DNA from: Pseudomonas sp. UYIF39
GTDB lineage: Bacteria > Pseudomonadota > Gammaproteobacteria > Pseudomonadales > Pseudomonadaceae
Reading direction: 5' to 3'
DNA: 64,000 nucleotides
NCBI RefSeq assembly: GCF_029963765.1
Contig: NZ_JALBYU010000003.1
Location: forward strand, 186,001-250,000
A model generated the notes under the pieces. The model was not told where the DNA came from, searched no databases, and worked only from the letters and a program-made list of their open reading frames with translations. The position numbers and the translations under genes are program-made. How positions within the stretch are numbered: position 1 is the first letter of the stretch; every line of letters starts with the position of its first letter. Below, in pieces: positions 6,586 to 16,048 of the stretch.

Positions 6586-7317
6586 TCAGCAGATCGCCAA
6601 TCCCACCAGCACCGCGACTTCAAGGATTTCCAGCAACGCCCCCGCTGTATCGCCCGTCGTGCCGCCCAATCGGCGCAGCATCACGTGCCGCAGCCAGGCA
6701 AACACCAGCGCCGCCAGCACCACTGCCAACACGCCGCTGAGGCCGGCAATCAAAACACACGCCAACGCACTGACCGCCAACACCTGCTTGCCCGCCAGAC
6801 GTGGCAGATGATCGGCCAGCGCCTGCCCCAAGCCACCGGCACGCACATAAGGCGTCGTCAGGAACAAGCCCAGCATCGCGCTTCGCCCGATCAGCGGAAC
6901 AATGATCAGGACAACGGCGTGTTGTTGCTCGATCAATGCCAGCAACGCGGCGAATTTGAGCAGCAACACCAACACCAGCGTCACGACCGCCATCGGCCCG
7001 CTGCGCGGGTCCTTCATGATCGTCAACGTGCGCTCTCGATCGCCGAACCCACCGAGCCACGCATCGGCGCTATCGGCCAGGCCGTCCAGGTGCAAAGCGC
7101 CGCTGAGCAATACCCACACCGTCAGCAACAGCGCGGCGTGAAGCAACAACGGGGTGCCGAGCAGCAGCCAGTTGAACGCCAACAAAACCCCGCCGAACAG
7201 CAGGCCGACCAGCGGATAAAACAGCAACGACCGCCCCAATTCCTGTGGTTCCGGCATGCCCGGCAGACGAATCGGCAGACTGCTCAAAAATTGCAGGGCG
7301 ATCCAGAACGGCAACAT
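6586..7317 (-). CDS. cobS: Adenosylcobinamide-GDP ribazoletransferase (cobalamin synthase)
   Basis: Last joining step of cobalamin synthesis: couples adenosylcobinamide-GDP to alpha-ribazole (phosphate) in the inner membrane. The 243-residue, very hydrophobic protein starts MLPFWIALQFLSSLPI and carries the family motif HLDGLADSADAWLGG with acidic residues for metal binding. It also has RDRT-like text (GDRERTLTIMKDPRSG) next to it. It is the final gene of the ten-gene operon, two bases after cobC. Also called cobV. Length is normal. Confidence 0.95.
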   Translation of the reverse strand: MLPFWIALQFLSSLPIRLPGMPEPQELGRSLLFYPLVGLLFGGVLLAFNWLLLGTPLLLHAALLLTVWVLLSGALHLDGLADSADAWLGGFGDRERTLTIMKDPRSGPMAVVTLVLVLLLKFAALLALIEQQHAVVLIIVPLIGRSAMLGLFLTTPYVRAGGLGQALADHLPRLAGKQVLAVSALACVLIAGLSGVLAVVLAALVFAWLRHVMLRRLGGTTGDTAGALLEILEVAVLVGLAIC

Positions 7318-7319
7318 GG

Positions 7320-7895
7320 TCAGATCGCTTCCTTTAACAACACGCCGGATTCGACCGTCAGCGAAAACAACGCGCCATGGCCGACTTCGACGTTGAGCAA
7401 CTGCTCACGAGGCAATCCCCGCGCCTGAGCCAGCAACAAACGCATGACCCCGCCGTGACTGATCAGCAATACCCGCTCGCCTGCGTAGGTAGCCTGTAAG
7501 CGCTCAACAGCTGCCAACACCCGCGTCGCAAAATCCGCCACCGGCTCACCCTGAGGCGGCGTAAACGAATAAGGGTCGGCCCAGAACAATCCCAACGCCT
7601 CGGCATCAGTTTCCATCAGCGCCGCAGCGCTCTGCCCTTCCCAGGCGCCGAAGTGTAGCTCTTGCAGGTCTTTATCCAACTGCACTGGCAAACCCAGTTG
7701 TGCGCCGAGTTCTTCGGCGAACCGCGCACACCGCTGCAACGGCGAGCTGACCAAACGATCCCAAGGCCCACACTCGACCACCGCCGCGCGCATCTGTGCC
7801 CAGCCCTTTTCAGTCAGCGCATCGTCGAGGCTGCCGCGCAAACCGCCGCCGAGTTCGGTTTCACCGTGGCGCAACAGGTCCAGGCGCAAGGTCAT
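7320..7895 (-). CDS. cobC: Alpha-ribazole phosphatase, histidine phosphatase family
   Basis: Removes phosphate from alpha-ribazole 5'-phosphate or from the cobalamin phosphate intermediate. The 191-residue protein starts [20 protein letters not shown] is the catalytic phosphohistidine motif, and the second His is in [12 protein letters not shown]. The chosen ATG at 7895 overlaps the cobT stop as ATGA; the longer open frame upstream is just antisense-like extension inside cobT. It is placed between cobT and cobS, consistent with the nucleotide-loop pathway. Confidence 0.93.
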   Translation of the reverse strand: MTLRLDLLRHGETELGGGLRGSLDDALTEKGWAQMRAAVVECGPWDRLVSSPLQRCARFAEELGAQLGLPVQLDKDLQELHFGAWEGQSAAALMETDAEALGLFWADPYSFTPPQGEPVADFATRVLAAVERLQATYAGERVLLISHGGVMRLLLAQARGLPREQLLNVEVGHGALFSLTVESGVLLKEAI

Positions 7896-8947
7896 GCCGG
7901 ACGGTCCGCCACGGCGGCCTCGGCGAACGTCGCCATCTGCCCGTGAAGGTCGCACGCCAGACGCAGCAACGGCACGGCCAATGCCGCGCCACTGCCCTCG
8001 CCCAGACGCAAGCCGAGGTCCAGCAGCGGTTCGGCGTTCAGGGTTTCCAGCACATGACGATGACCCGGCTCGGCGCCGCGATGACCGAACAACAGCCACT
8101 GACGGCATTCAGGGTTCAAGCGCACCGCCACCAACGCCGCGACGCTACAAATAAAACCGTCCACCAGCACCGCGATGCCTCCCTGGGCACACGCCAGATA
8201 CGCGCCGACCAGTGCCGCGATCTCAAAACCGCCGAGGTTGAACAGGGTTTGCAGTGCATCGCCACGCTGAGCGCTGTGCAATGCCAAAGCGCGCTCGATA
8301 ACCTGAGCTTTATGACTGACACCCGCTGCGTTCAAACCCGTGCCCGGCCCGGCCAGATGCACCACCGGGCAATCGAGCAAGGCACAGGCCAACGCGCTGG
8401 CTGCGGTGGTATTGCCGATGCCCATCTCGCCACCGATAAACAACTGCGCACCCGCCGCGATGGCGCGCTGCACGCTGTCGCGGCCGGCCTGCAAAGCGAG
8501 TTCACCTTGAGCCGGCGTCATCGCCGAACCTTCGACGAAATTCGCCGTGCCCGGGCCGATGTTCAAGTGACGCACGCCCGGCAAATTCAACGACGGCGTC
8601 ACCGTGCCCAGGTCGACGACTTCAAGGGATGCCCCAAGCTGCCGCGCCAACACGCTGATCGCCGCCCCACCGCTGACGAAGTTGTGCAGCATCTGCCCGG
8701 TGACTTCCTGGGGAAATGCCGACACCCCTTCAGCGACCACGCCGTGATCACCGGCAAAAATCGCGATCCACAGCTGATCCAGTCTCGGCTTGACCTGCCC
8801 TTGTAACCCGGCCAATTGGACGGCCACCCACTCAAGCCGACCGAGGGAGCCGGCCGGTTTGGTCAGCTGTTGTTGCCGGGCCTCGGCCTGCTCGACCGCT
8901 TTAGCATCGATCGACTTGCAGGGGTTCAACCACCAGGATTGAGTCAT
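7892..8947 (-). CDS. cobT: Nicotinate-nucleotide-dimethylbenzimidazole phosphoribosyltransferase
   Basis: Makes alpha-ribazole 5'-phosphate from nicotinate mononucleotide and 5,6-dimethylbenzimidazole, the base supplied by BluB in this same operon. The protein has 351 residues, the usual length. Family blocks are visible: [15 protein letters not shown] near residue 65, [15 protein letters not shown] in the middle, and LGEGSGAAL near the end, where the catalytic Glu lies. Its ATG overlaps the cobU stop and its stop overlaps the cobC start, each as ATGA. Confidence 0.96.
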   Translation of the reverse strand: MTQSWWLNPCKSIDAKAVEQAEARQQQLTKPAGSLGRLEWVAVQLAGLQGQVKPRLDQLWIAIFAGDHGVVAEGVSAFPQEVTGQMLHNFVSGGAAISVLARQLGASLEVVDLGTVTPSLNLPGVRHLNIGPGTANFVEGSAMTPAQGELALQAGRDSVQRAIAAGAQLFIGGEMGIGNTTAASALACALLDCPVVHLAGPGTGLNAAGVSHKAQVIERALALHSAQRGDALQTLFNLGGFEIAALVGAYLACAQGGIAVLVDGFICSVAALVAVRLNPECRQWLLFGHRGAEPGHRHVLETLNAEPLLDLGLRLGEGSGAALAVPLLRLACDLHGQMATFAEAAVADRPA

Positions 8948-9465
8948 AACGCAGTTCCTTTCAAAGTCAGGGGCAGGCCGGCGACGGTCAGGACAACGCG
9001 CTCACAGCGCTCGGCCAACGCTTGATGCAGCCAACCGGCTTCATCGACATAGCGGCGAGTCAATTCGCCCAGCGGCACGACACCCATTCCGGTCTCGTTG
9101 CTGACAAAAATGATTTCACCCGGCAACGACGCCAGGCAGTCCAGCAATGCATCACGTTCGGCCGACAGGCGCTTGACGTTGTCGAGCATCAGCAAATTGG
9201 TCATCCATAACGTCAGGCAATCCACCAGCAGGCAACGTTCGGCGCTGGCGGTTTCGCGCAGGATGCGGGCGAGTTCCACCGGTTCTTCAATCAACGCCCA
9301 TTCGGCCGGACGACGGGCGCGGTGATGGGCCACCCGCTCGTTCATTTCACCATCGAGGGGTTGGCTGGTGGCGATGTAAGTCACCGCCAGACCGCTGTCG
9401 GAGGCGAGTTTTTCGGCCAGGCGGCTTTTGCCGGAGCGGGCGCCGCCGAGGATCAGTTGCAGCAT
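8944..9465 (-). CDS. cobU: Bifunctional adenosylcobinamide kinase / guanylyltransferase
   Basis: Phosphorylates adenosylcobinamide and transfers GMP to it, giving adenosylcobinamide-GDP for CobS. The 173-residue protein begins [21 protein letters not shown], with the P-loop GARSGKS. The catalytic His lies in [12 protein letters not shown], and NETGMGVVP is the guanylyl-site block. Also named cobP. It follows cobQ after a 136-base gap holding a REP pair, the only sizeable gap in the operon. Confidence 0.96.
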   Translation of the reverse strand: MLQLILGGARSGKSRLAEKLASDSGLAVTYIATSQPLDGEMNERVAHHRARRPAEWALIEEPVELARILRETASAERCLLVDCLTLWMTNLLMLDNVKRLSAERDALLDCLASLPGEIIFVSNETGMGVVPLGELTRRYVDEAGWLHQALAERCERVVLTVAGLPLTLKGTAL

Positions 9466-9499
9466 GGTTCATTCCTTAAAATATGCGGTGTGGTGGCGG

Positions 9500-9575
9500 G
9501 CCTCATCGCGAGCAAGCTCGCTCCCACAGTTGACCGCATTCCAATGTGGGAGCGGCGGTGCGACGATTCGACTTG
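9500..9575. repeat. REP pair inside the cobalamin operon
   Basis: CATCGCGAGCAAGCTCGCTCCCAC (9504 onward) and, in inverted orientation from 9545, TGTGGGAGCGGCGG with a degenerate tail. It is of the same class as the elements at 13.6 and 30.7 kb. It splits the operon between cobQ and cobU, where REP hairpins can affect RNA stability or gyrase binding. Confidence 0.85.
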
Positions 9576-9601
9576 GTCGCGAAGAGGCCAGCACAATCAC
9601 C

Positions 9602-11053
9602 CTAAAACCCACAGAGTTCCCGCAACAACTCGGTATCCAGATGCTTCTCCACCAGATCCGCCAGCCGCTCGATATCGCGCTCACGCAACGCGTGATAATC
9701 CACTTCCTGCACCGCCTGCAAACCTGCCCAGCGCAACAGCGCACTGCACGCCGCGGGCGATTCAAACAGCCCATGCAGATAGGTGCCGAATATCTGCCCG
9801 TCCACACTTTGCGCACCGTCGCAGCGACCGTCGTCCAGTTGCACTGCGGCGTTTTCCAGCGCCGGCCCGGTGGTGACGCCGGCATGAATTTCGTAGCCGC
9901 TGACCGGCGCGTCTTCGAGCGCCAGACGCCCACGCACATTGCGCAATTGCTTCTCTTCTTCGAGCTGGGTTTCGAACGCCAGCAAGCCCAGACCGGCGCT
10001 GGAACCCGGTGCGCCTTCGAGGCCCAGCGGGTCGTGTACCTGCTCGCCGAGCATTTGCAGACCGCCGCAAATGCCCAGCACTTTGCCGCCATAACGCAGA
10101 TGACGACTGATCGCGGTGTCCCAGCCATTGGCCCGCAGATACGCGAGGTCACTGCGCACGCTTTTCGAACCTGGGAGAATCATCAGGTCAGCCGGCGGAA
10201 TCGCCTGACCGGGGCCGACAAATTGCAGATCCACCTGCGGATGCAGACGCAGTGGATCGAAATCGGTGTGGTTGCTGATGCGCGGCAGCACCGGCACCAG
10301 CACTTTCAGCACCTGGTCAGCCTTGTCGGTCTGACGCTGGTCGATGCCGTCCTCGGCTTCCAGGTGCAGGTCCATCACGTAAGGCAGAACGCCGATCACC
10401 GGTTTGCCGGTGTGCGCTTCCAGCCAGTCAAGACCCGGTTGCAGCAAAGCGATATCGCCGCGAAACCGGTTGATGATGAAGCCTTTGACCCGCGCCTGCT
10501 CGCTGGGCGACAGCAGTTCCAGCGTGCCCACCAGATGCGCGAAAACCCCGCCGCGATTGATGTCGGCGATCAGCAGCACCGGACAATCCACCGCCTCGGC
10601 AAAGCCCATGTTGGCGATGTCACCGGCACGCAGATTGATCTCGGCCGGCGAGCCCGCGCCTTCGACCATGACCACTGGATAAGCCGCGCTCAGCCGTTCA
10701 TGAGAGGCCAGCACTGCTTGCATGGCGATGGCTTTGTAGTCGTGATACGCGACCGCGTTCATCGTCGTGACCGCGCGGCCATGGATGATCACTTGGGCGC
10801 CGGTATCGCTGTTGGGCTTGAGCAGCACCGGGTTCATGTCGGTGTGCGGCTCAAGCTTGGCGGCTTGGGCTTGCACCGCTTGCGCACGACCGATCTCACC
10901 ACCGTCGGCGGTCACGGCACTGTTGAGCGCCATGTTCTGTGGTTTGAACGGTACGACGCTAACGCCCTGACGCGTGACCCAGCGGCACAACGCCGTCACC
11001 AGCGTGCTTTTACCGGCGTCGGAAGTGGTGCCCTGCACCATCAACGTAGTCAT
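9602..11053 (-). CDS. cobQ: Cobyric acid synthase (amidotransferase)
   Basis: ATP- and glutamine-dependent amidation of adenosylcobyrinic acid a,c-diamide at positions b, d, e and g. The 483-residue protein has an N-terminal dethiobiotin-synthetase-like ATP domain ([17 protein letters not shown]-loop). A C-terminal class I glutaminase-type domain carries the nucleophile in [10 protein letters not shown] and the conserved His in GYEIHAGVT. The start overlaps the cobD stop as ATGA. Full length for the family. Confidence 0.96.
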   Translation of the reverse strand: MTTLMVQGTTSDAGKSTLVTALCRWVTRQGVSVVPFKPQNMALNSAVTADGGEIGRAQAVQAQAAKLEPHTDMNPVLLKPNSDTGAQVIIHGRAVTTMNAVAYHDYKAIAMQAVLASHERLSAAYPVVMVEGAGSPAEINLRAGDIANMGFAEAVDCPVLLIADINRGGVFAHLVGTLELLSPSEQARVKGFIINRFRGDIALLQPGLDWLEAHTGKPVIGVLPYVMDLHLEAEDGIDQRQTDKADQVLKVLVPVLPRISNHTDFDPLRLHPQVDLQFVGPGQAIPPADLMILPGSKSVRSDLAYLRANGWDTAISRHLRYGGKVLGICGGLQMLGEQVHDPLGLEGAPGSSAGLGLLAFETQLEEEKQLRNVRGRLALEDAPVSGYEIHAGVTTGPALENAAVQLDDGRCDGAQSVDGQIFGTYLHGLFESPAACSALLRWAGLQAVQEVDYHALRERDIERLADLVEKHLDTELLRELCGF

Positions 11054-12042
11054 TGGGTTTCCTTGGTGTAGGCTTCGAATGCTTGCGCGAGACGTGTCCA
11101 GTCGGCTTCATCGGCGGGCAAGCCGAAACGCAGGCTGCTGTTGTGCGTGAACAACCGCAGCAGAATGCCGCGCCGGGCCATGAACTCATGCAAGTCTTCG
11201 GCGCGGTCGGTGATCAGCCATTGAAACAAGGCGCAGCCACCCAGGGGTTTGAAACCGTGGTGTTCAAGCAGCAGCGCCAGACGTTCACTGGCTTCATCAG
11301 TGCGAACCCGCTGCCGGGCATGCCCTTCGGTATCCAGCAGGCAGGCCTGCCCCAGCACCCGCGTCGGCCCGCTGACCGCCCACGGTCCCACTTGCTCGGC
11401 CAGCAACTTGAGCAACTTGCGCTCGGCCAGCACGAAACCCAGGCGCACACCGGCCAGGCCGAAAAATTTTCCGAAGGAACGCAGCACAACCAACCCGACC
11501 TGATTGGCAAAAGGTGCCAGGCTCAGCTGCGGTGTGTTGTCCATGAACGCCTCGTCCACCACCAGCCAGCCACCACGCTGGGCCAGCCGCGAGTGCCAGT
11601 CGAGCAGACGACTGGGTGTCAGGCTCAGGCCGGTAGGATTGTTCGGGTTGACCACCACCAGCACGTCGAGGCTGTCGAGATAGAAGTCGACTTCTTGCTC
11701 CAGCACTTCACGCACGATGTAACCATTACGGCGCCACGCTTCGGCGTGTTCGGCGTAACACGGCGAGAGCACGCCGACCTTGCCGGCCCGACGCAAACGC
11801 GGCAGCAACTGGATCGCCATTTGCGAGCCGGCCACCGGCAGCACCTGAGCGGCGCCGTAATAATCACAGGCCGCCTGCTCCAGACCGTCATCGGTTTCCG
11901 GCAAACGCGCCCAGGCCCGCAACGGAATCTCCGGGACCTGAAACGGCCAGGGCGCGAGGCCGCTGGACAGGTCGAGCCAATCGGCTTCGGCGATGCCGTA
12001 TTCGAGCGCTGCCTTGCGTAACCGACCACCGTGTTCAAGCAT
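11050..12042 (-). CDS. cobD: L-threonine-O-3-phosphate decarboxylase
   Basis: A PLP enzyme giving (R)-1-amino-2-propanol O-phosphate, the linker added by CbiB. The 330-residue, aminotransferase fold-type I protein starts [24 protein letters not shown] and the PLP-binding Lys in [15 protein letters not shown] are diagnostic of the histidinol-phosphate aminotransferase-like CobD group. It overlaps cbiB by 8 bases. In P. denitrificans naming this gene is cobC, which must not be confused with the phosphatase gene at 7320. Confidence 0.93.
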   Translation of the reverse strand: MLEHGGRLRKAALEYGIAEADWLDLSSGLAPWPFQVPEIPLRAWARLPETDDGLEQAACDYYGAAQVLPVAGSQMAIQLLPRLRRAGKVGVLSPCYAEHAEAWRRNGYIVREVLEQEVDFYLDSLDVLVVVNPNNPTGLSLTPSRLLDWHSRLAQRGGWLVVDEAFMDNTPQLSLAPFANQVGLVVLRSFGKFFGLAGVRLGFVLAERKLLKLLAEQVGPWAVSGPTRVLGQACLLDTEGHARQRVRTDEASERLALLLEHHGFKPLGGCALFQWLITDRAEDLHEFMARRGILLRLFTHNSSLRFGLPADEADWTRLAQAFEAYTKETQ

Positions 12043-12943
12043 AAAATTCAGCCCCCACGCAGAGGATCAGCAACCATAACCATACCCCGCGCTGGACCAA
12101 TTGCCAGCCGCGGTCGATGGAGTCGGCGTCCGCCGGCATGCCTTCGCCCAGTGGCGGACGCTGATGCAGTTCGCCGTGATAAATCGCCGCCCCGCCCAAC
12201 TCGACACCGAGCGCTCCGGCACCGGCTGCCATCACCGGACCGGCATTCGGGCTGTCCCAGGTCGGGCCCTGGGTGCGCCAGCATTTCAGCGCCAGTCGGG
12301 TTTTGCCCAGCAGCGCGTAGGTCAGCGCCACCAGGCGTGCAGGAATATAGTTGAGGACGTCGTCGATCTTTGCCGCGGCCCAGCCGAAACGCTCGAAGCG
12401 TTCATTGCGGTAACCCCACATCGCATCGAGGGTATTGCTCAAGCGATAGAGCACCACGCCAGGCGCGCCGGCCACGGCAAACCAGAACAGCGCAGCGAAT
12501 ACCGCGTCGCTACCGTTCTCCAATACGGATTCGGTGGCGGCGCGGGCAACTTCGGTTTTATCCAGTTCGCTGGTCTGGCGGCTGACCAGATAACTGACAC
12601 GTTTGCGCGCCTCGTCCAGATCATCGCTGCGCAGCGCCTTGGCCACCGGCTCGACGTGTTCACCAAGGCTGCGCATGCCGAGGGCGCAATAGAGCACGAG
12701 AATTTCGACGATCCAGCCGACATAGGGCGCCCAGGAAAACGCCGTGGCCAGCAGGGTCAGCGGCAACACCGCGATGACCCAGGCAGTCACGCCATGGCTG
12801 CGCCAGCCGCGACCTTCACCATTGAAACGTTGCTCGATGCGGTCGGCAAAACGACCGAACGCCACCAGCGGATGCCAGCGTTTGGGTTCACCCAGCAGCG
12901 CATCCAGCGCAACCGCGGCGACACTCAACAACGCCACACTCAT
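12035..12943 (-). CDS. cbiB: Adenosylcobinamide-phosphate synthase (membrane)
   Basis: Attaches aminopropanol phosphate to adenosylcobyric acid. The integral membrane protein of 302 residues starts [30 protein letters not shown]; the EPxxxHPxxxxG block is the CbiB N-terminal signature. SRQTSELD and [11 protein letters not shown] are further family blocks. The ATG at 12943 overlaps the bluB stop as ATGA, so it is preferred to an ATG five codons upstream. Named cobD in P. denitrificans. Confidence 0.94.
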   Translation of the reverse strand: MSVALLSVAAVALDALLGEPKRWHPLVAFGRFADRIEQRFNGEGRGWRSHGVTAWVIAVLPLTLLATAFSWAPYVGWIVEILVLYCALGMRSLGEHVEPVAKALRSDDLDEARKRVSYLVSRQTSELDKTEVARAATESVLENGSDAVFAALFWFAVAGAPGVVLYRLSNTLDAMWGYRNERFERFGWAAAKIDDVLNYIPARLVALTYALLGKTRLALKCWRTQGPTWDSPNAGPVMAAGAGALGVELGGAAIYHGELHQRPPLGEGMPADADSIDRGWQLVQRGVWLWLLILCVGAEFYA

Positions 12944-13590
12944 TGACTCACTCCCCAATAATTTTCATACAGCAGCTCACTGAGCGGACGCGCCTGCGCC
13001 CAGCCTTCGAGTACCAGCATCGGCGCCGGATAGAATTCCTTGACCGGTCCTAGGCAAAGAACGGCCAACGGCTTGGCTCCGGCCGGTAAACCCAGCAGGT
13101 CCGCCAGCGCTTGTGGCTCGAACAGCGAGACCCAGCCCATGCCCAATCCCTCAGCGCGGGAGGCCAGCCAGAGGTTCTGGATCGCGCAGGACAGCGAGGC
13201 CATATCCATTTCCGGCATCGTCCGACGACCGAAGATGTGACGCTCGCGATCATCCATCAGCGCGGCGACAAGCACCTCGGCGCAGTCGTTGATGCCTTCG
13301 ACTTTGAGCTTCATGAATTCGTCGGTGCGCTCGCCGAGGGCTTCGGCGGTGCGGATGCGTTCTTCTTCCACCAGTAACTGGATCTTGCCGCGCAAGGCTC
13401 GATCGCTGATGCGGATGAACCGCCAGGGCTGCATCAGGCCGACACTCGGCGCCTGATGTGCGGCTTCGAGCACGCGCCGCAGTAACTCGGGCTCGACCGT
13501 GCCGCCACTGAAATGACGCATGTCGCGGCGTTCGCCGATGGCGCGATAAACCGCTTCGCGTTCGGCCTCGGAAAATGCGTTGTCGGTCAT
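12940..13590 (-). CDS. bluB: 5,6-dimethylbenzimidazole synthase
   Basis: Oxygen-dependent cleavage of reduced FMN to give the lower ligand of cobalamin. The 216-residue, nitroreductase-like protein has the flavin-binding text [11 protein letters not shown] near residue 17, the block [13 protein letters not shown], and a C-terminal [10 protein letters not shown]. The BluB branch rather than an ordinary nitroreductase is supported by its place between cobB and cbiB. Its ATG overlaps the cobB stop as ATGA, and its upstream ribosome-binding region is made of REP sequence with only a weak GAGG. Its presence means the strain makes DMB aerobically. Confidence 0.94.
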   Translation of the reverse strand: MTDNAFSEAEREAVYRAIGERRDMRHFSGGTVEPELLRRVLEAAHQAPSVGLMQPWRFIRISDRALRGKIQLLVEEERIRTAEALGERTDEFMKLKVEGINDCAEVLVAALMDDRERHIFGRRTMPEMDMASLSCAIQNLWLASRAEGLGMGWVSLFEPQALADLLGLPAGAKPLAVLCLGPVKEFYPAPMLVLEGWAQARPLSELLYENYWGVSQ

Positions 13591-14969
13591 GGCCTCTTCG
13601 CGAGCAAGCGCGCTCCCACAGGGTTCGTGTGATCCATTGTGGGAGCGAGCTTGCTCGCGATGGCGTCCTTACGGTCAGGCGCAAACAATGCGGCTACAGC
13701 GGTGGGATTGGACGGGAAATAAAAGTGCACATATGAGGCGGTCATCCGCCCTTCGCGATAAACCGCCTCTGCGCCTCGCCCACCGTTAGGGCTCAGGCCA
13801 CGAGCGATGGGTTCAAGCTCGGTACTGGTCAGCGAGTGATGATAGGTGTGCCCGCGCAATGAACCTTCCGGCAATTCGACCGCCTGCAACGCCAGCGCGG
13901 CCAGGCGCTTTTGCATCACCGCATCCCCGGCCAGCAAGCCGACCAGTTCAGCGCGAGTGCCCTCGACATCGGTCAACGAATCGAGCAAATACAACATGCC
14001 GCCGCACTCCGCCAACAACGGTTTGCCCGCCGCATGGTGAACGCGGATTGCAGTCAGCATTGTGGTGTTCTGTGACAGCGCCACATGGTGCAATTCGGGA
14101 TAACCGCCCGGCAGATAGAGGCTATCTGCCTGCGGCAATTGCGTGTCACGGATCGGCGAGAAAAACAGCAACTCAGCGCCCATGGCCCGCAGCAAATCCA
14201 GGCTTGCGCCATAGGTGAAGGCAAACGCTTCGTCACGGGCCACGGCAATTCGAACGCCGGCCAACAGAGGCTCGACAGCGATCACATCAGGAGCGGCGAA
14301 CTCCACCGCCGGTGGCAGCGCGACCTCGCAACTGCTGGCCAGTGCGTCGGCCGCTGCATCGAGGCGCAGGTCGAGATCGTTCAACTCACTGGCCTGGACC
14401 AGCCCGAGGTGTCGACTCGGCAATTCGATCCCGGTTTCCCGGGACAAGGCGCCGTACCAGCGCAAGCCTTCAGTGAGGCTGCCTTCCAGTAATTGCGCGT
14501 GACGCAGGGTGCCGACGCGGTTGGCCAGCACACCGGCAAACGGCAGGTCCGGCTGATAACGCGCCAGCCCCAGGGCCAGTGCACCAAAAGTCTGGGCCAT
14601 GGCAGTGCCATCGATCACACCGAGCACCGGCACACCGAAGTGCCGCGCCAGATCAGCGCTGGACGGGGTACCGTCGAACAGGCCCATGACGCCTTCGATG
14701 AGGATCAAGTCCGCTTCGCCGGCGGCTTCCCACAACAGTCGACGACTTTCCTGCTCGCCGACCATCCACATGTCCAGTTGATACACCGGCGCACCGCTGG
14801 CGCGCTCGAGAATCATCGGGTCGAGAAAATCCGGGCCGCATTTGAACACGCGCACCTTGCGCCCCTGATTGCGATGCAAACGGGCCAGCGCGGCGGTGAC
14901 GGTGGTCTTGCCCTGACCGGAGGCCGGCGCGGCAATCAATACCGCCGGGCAATGACGTGGCTGACTCAC
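13587..14969 (-). CDS. cobB: Cobyrinate a,c-diamide synthase
   Basis: Glutamine-dependent amidation of cobyrinic acid (or the hydrogenobyrinate form) at positions a and c. The N-terminal ATP domain begins MSQPRHCPAVLIAAPASGQGKTT (P-loop) and the C-terminal glutaminase-like domain carries the nucleophile in LAECGGMLYLLD. The protein has 460 residues. The last about 27 residues after FAPD are encoded by a REP pair and look unrelated to the family, so the native C-terminus was probably replaced or extended by REP insertion. The stop overlaps the bluB start as ATGA; the start overlaps the cobO stop by four bases. Confidence 0.95.
   Translation of the reverse strand: MSQPRHCPAVLIAAPASGQGKTTVTAALARLHRNQGRKVRVFKCGPDFLDPMILERASGAPVYQLDMWMVGEQESRRLLWEAAGEADLILIEGVMGLFDGTPSSADLARHFGVPVLGVIDGTAMAQTFGALALGLARYQPDLPFAGVLANRVGTLRHAQLLEGSLTEGLRWYGALSRETGIELPSRHLGLVQASELNDLDLRLDAAADALASSCEVALPPAVEFAAPDVIAVEPLLAGVRIAVARDEAFAFTYGASLDLLRAMGAELLFFSPIRDTQLPQADSLYLPGGYPELHHVALSQNTTMLTAIRVHHAAGKPLLAECGGMLYLLDSLTDVEGTRAELVGLLAGDAVMQKRLAALALQAVELPEGSLRGHTYHHSLTSTELEPIARGLSPNGGRGAEAVYREGRMTASYVHFYFPSNPTAVAALFAPDRKDAIASKLAPTMDHTNPVGARLLAKRP
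13594..13668. repeat. REP pair lying inside the 3' end of cobB
   Basis: TCGCGAGCAAGCGCGCTCCCAC (from 13598) and the inverted TGTGGGAGCGAGCTTGCTCGCGA (13638-13660). It is an ordinary inverted REP pair, except that the whole of it is upstream of the cobB stop codon and is therefore translated. Confidence 0.9.
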
Positions 14970-15577
14970 AATTCGACGCCTTTTTGCGCTTTGATCCCGG
15001 CCTGGAACGCGTGCTTGATTACGCCCATTTCGGTGACCGTGTCGGCCAGTTCGATCATCTCCGGCTTGGCGCCGCGACCGGTAACCACTACGTGCTGCAT
15101 CGGCGGACGCGCCTGCAAATCGCTCAGCACTTGATCGAGATCCAGATAACCGTGCTTGAGCGCAATGTTCAATTCATCCAGCACCACCAGGCCGATCGAC
15201 GGATCACGCAGCAATTCGCGCGACACCGCCCACGCGGCTTCGGCGGCGGCGATGTCACGTTGGCGATCCTGGGTTTCCCAGGTAAAGCCCTCGCCCATCA
15301 CATGAAAACGCACCTGTTCCGGGAAGCGCCGGAAGAACAGTTCTTCGCCAGTGCTGCTGCGGCCCTTGATGAACTGCACCACGCCACACTGCATGCCGTG
15401 GCCCATGGACCGGGCGAGCATGCCGAAGGCCGAACTGCTTTTGCCTTTGCCGTTACCGGTCAGCACCAGCAGCAGGCCACACTCATTCGGGGAGTTGGCG
15501 ATGCGTTCATCGATCACGGCTTTTTTGCGCAGCATGCGCGCCAGATGACGTTCGTCACGATCGGGGGTATCAGTCAT
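14966..15577 (-). CDS. cobO: Cob(I)yrinic acid a,c-diamide adenosyltransferase
   Basis: Adds the 5'-deoxyadenosyl group to reduced corrinoid. The 203-residue protein starts MTDTPDRDERHLARML with GGAG upstream; the longer open frame reads into the riboswitch and is not real. The ATP site is the reversed-type P-loop GNGKGKSS followed by FGMLARSMGHG, and VLDELNIAL is a further CobO/BtuR block. It is the first gene of the operon, directly behind the cobalamin riboswitch. Confidence 0.96.
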   Translation of the reverse strand: MTDTPDRDERHLARMLRKKAVIDERIANSPNECGLLLVLTGNGKGKSSSAFGMLARSMGHGMQCGVVQFIKGRSSTGEELFFRRFPEQVRFHVMGEGFTWETQDRQRDIAAAEAAWAVSRELLRDPSIGLVVLDELNIALKHGYLDLDQVLSDLQARPPMQHVVVTGRGAKPEMIELADTVTEMGVIKHAFQAGIKAQKGVEL

Positions 15578-15668
15578 GGGGGAGCTCTCCGTTGAGGCTG
15601 GATAACGGCGGGCAGGCACAAGAATAGACGGCAAGAAGCCTGGCATCGCCCACCGTGATGCCGCTGGA

Positions 15669-15877
15669 TGGATCAGGCCGGTCTCCGGGCTCATGAGCGG
15701 CATTTTTTTGCCTGACTGCGCGCCTTCCCATGTTGATATCAACACAGTGGCTCAAGGCGCAGTCTTCACTCATTTACCGTTGCGGGGGCAGCGCCGGGAT
15801 CGTGAGCCTTCATGAATTGAAGAGATCACTCACCGGCTTCCCTGTTTCACTCTGTCGACCAAGGTCACAGAGCACCT
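15669..15877 (-). promoter_or_regulatory. Cobalamin riboswitch controlling the cob operon
   Basis: Read on the minus strand, the conserved aptamer blocks occur in order. First comes AACAGGGAAGCCGGTGAG, then CCCCCGCAACGGTAAATG, then GCCACTG followed by TGGGAAGG, and finally the B12-box AGCCCGGAGACCGGCCTG. The aptamer ends about 90 bases before the cobO start. No strong terminator follows, so control is probably at translation start or through partial attenuation. High adenosylcobalamin should turn the operon off. Confidence 0.95.
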
Positions 15878-15891
15878 GAAACAAGCCGCGA

Positions 15892-15920
15892 AGGTTAGAG
15901 GGTTGGGGATGGAGCGTCAA
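15892..15920 (-). promoter_or_regulatory. Promoter of the riboswitch and cob operon
   Basis: On the minus strand TTGACG (15915-15920), a 17-base spacer and TAACCT (15892-15897). The expected start point is a few bases before the first riboswitch stem, which supports it. Confidence 0.6.
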
Positions 15921-16048
15921 TTGAAGACGGGCGGCCTGCGAGCGAATAACTGCCGTCGATCAATTATCTGACGCCAATCTTGTGCCACACTCCCAGCAGT
16001 GATATCAAAGAGCCACAACCTCACAACACAATAACAAGGGTGAGCCAC

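Noticed and set aside
9428..11071. 547-residue plus-strand frame opposite cobQ
   Set aside because: Antisense shadow created by GC-rich third positions; His/Gln/Arg-rich nonsense sequence, while cobQ is unmistakable.
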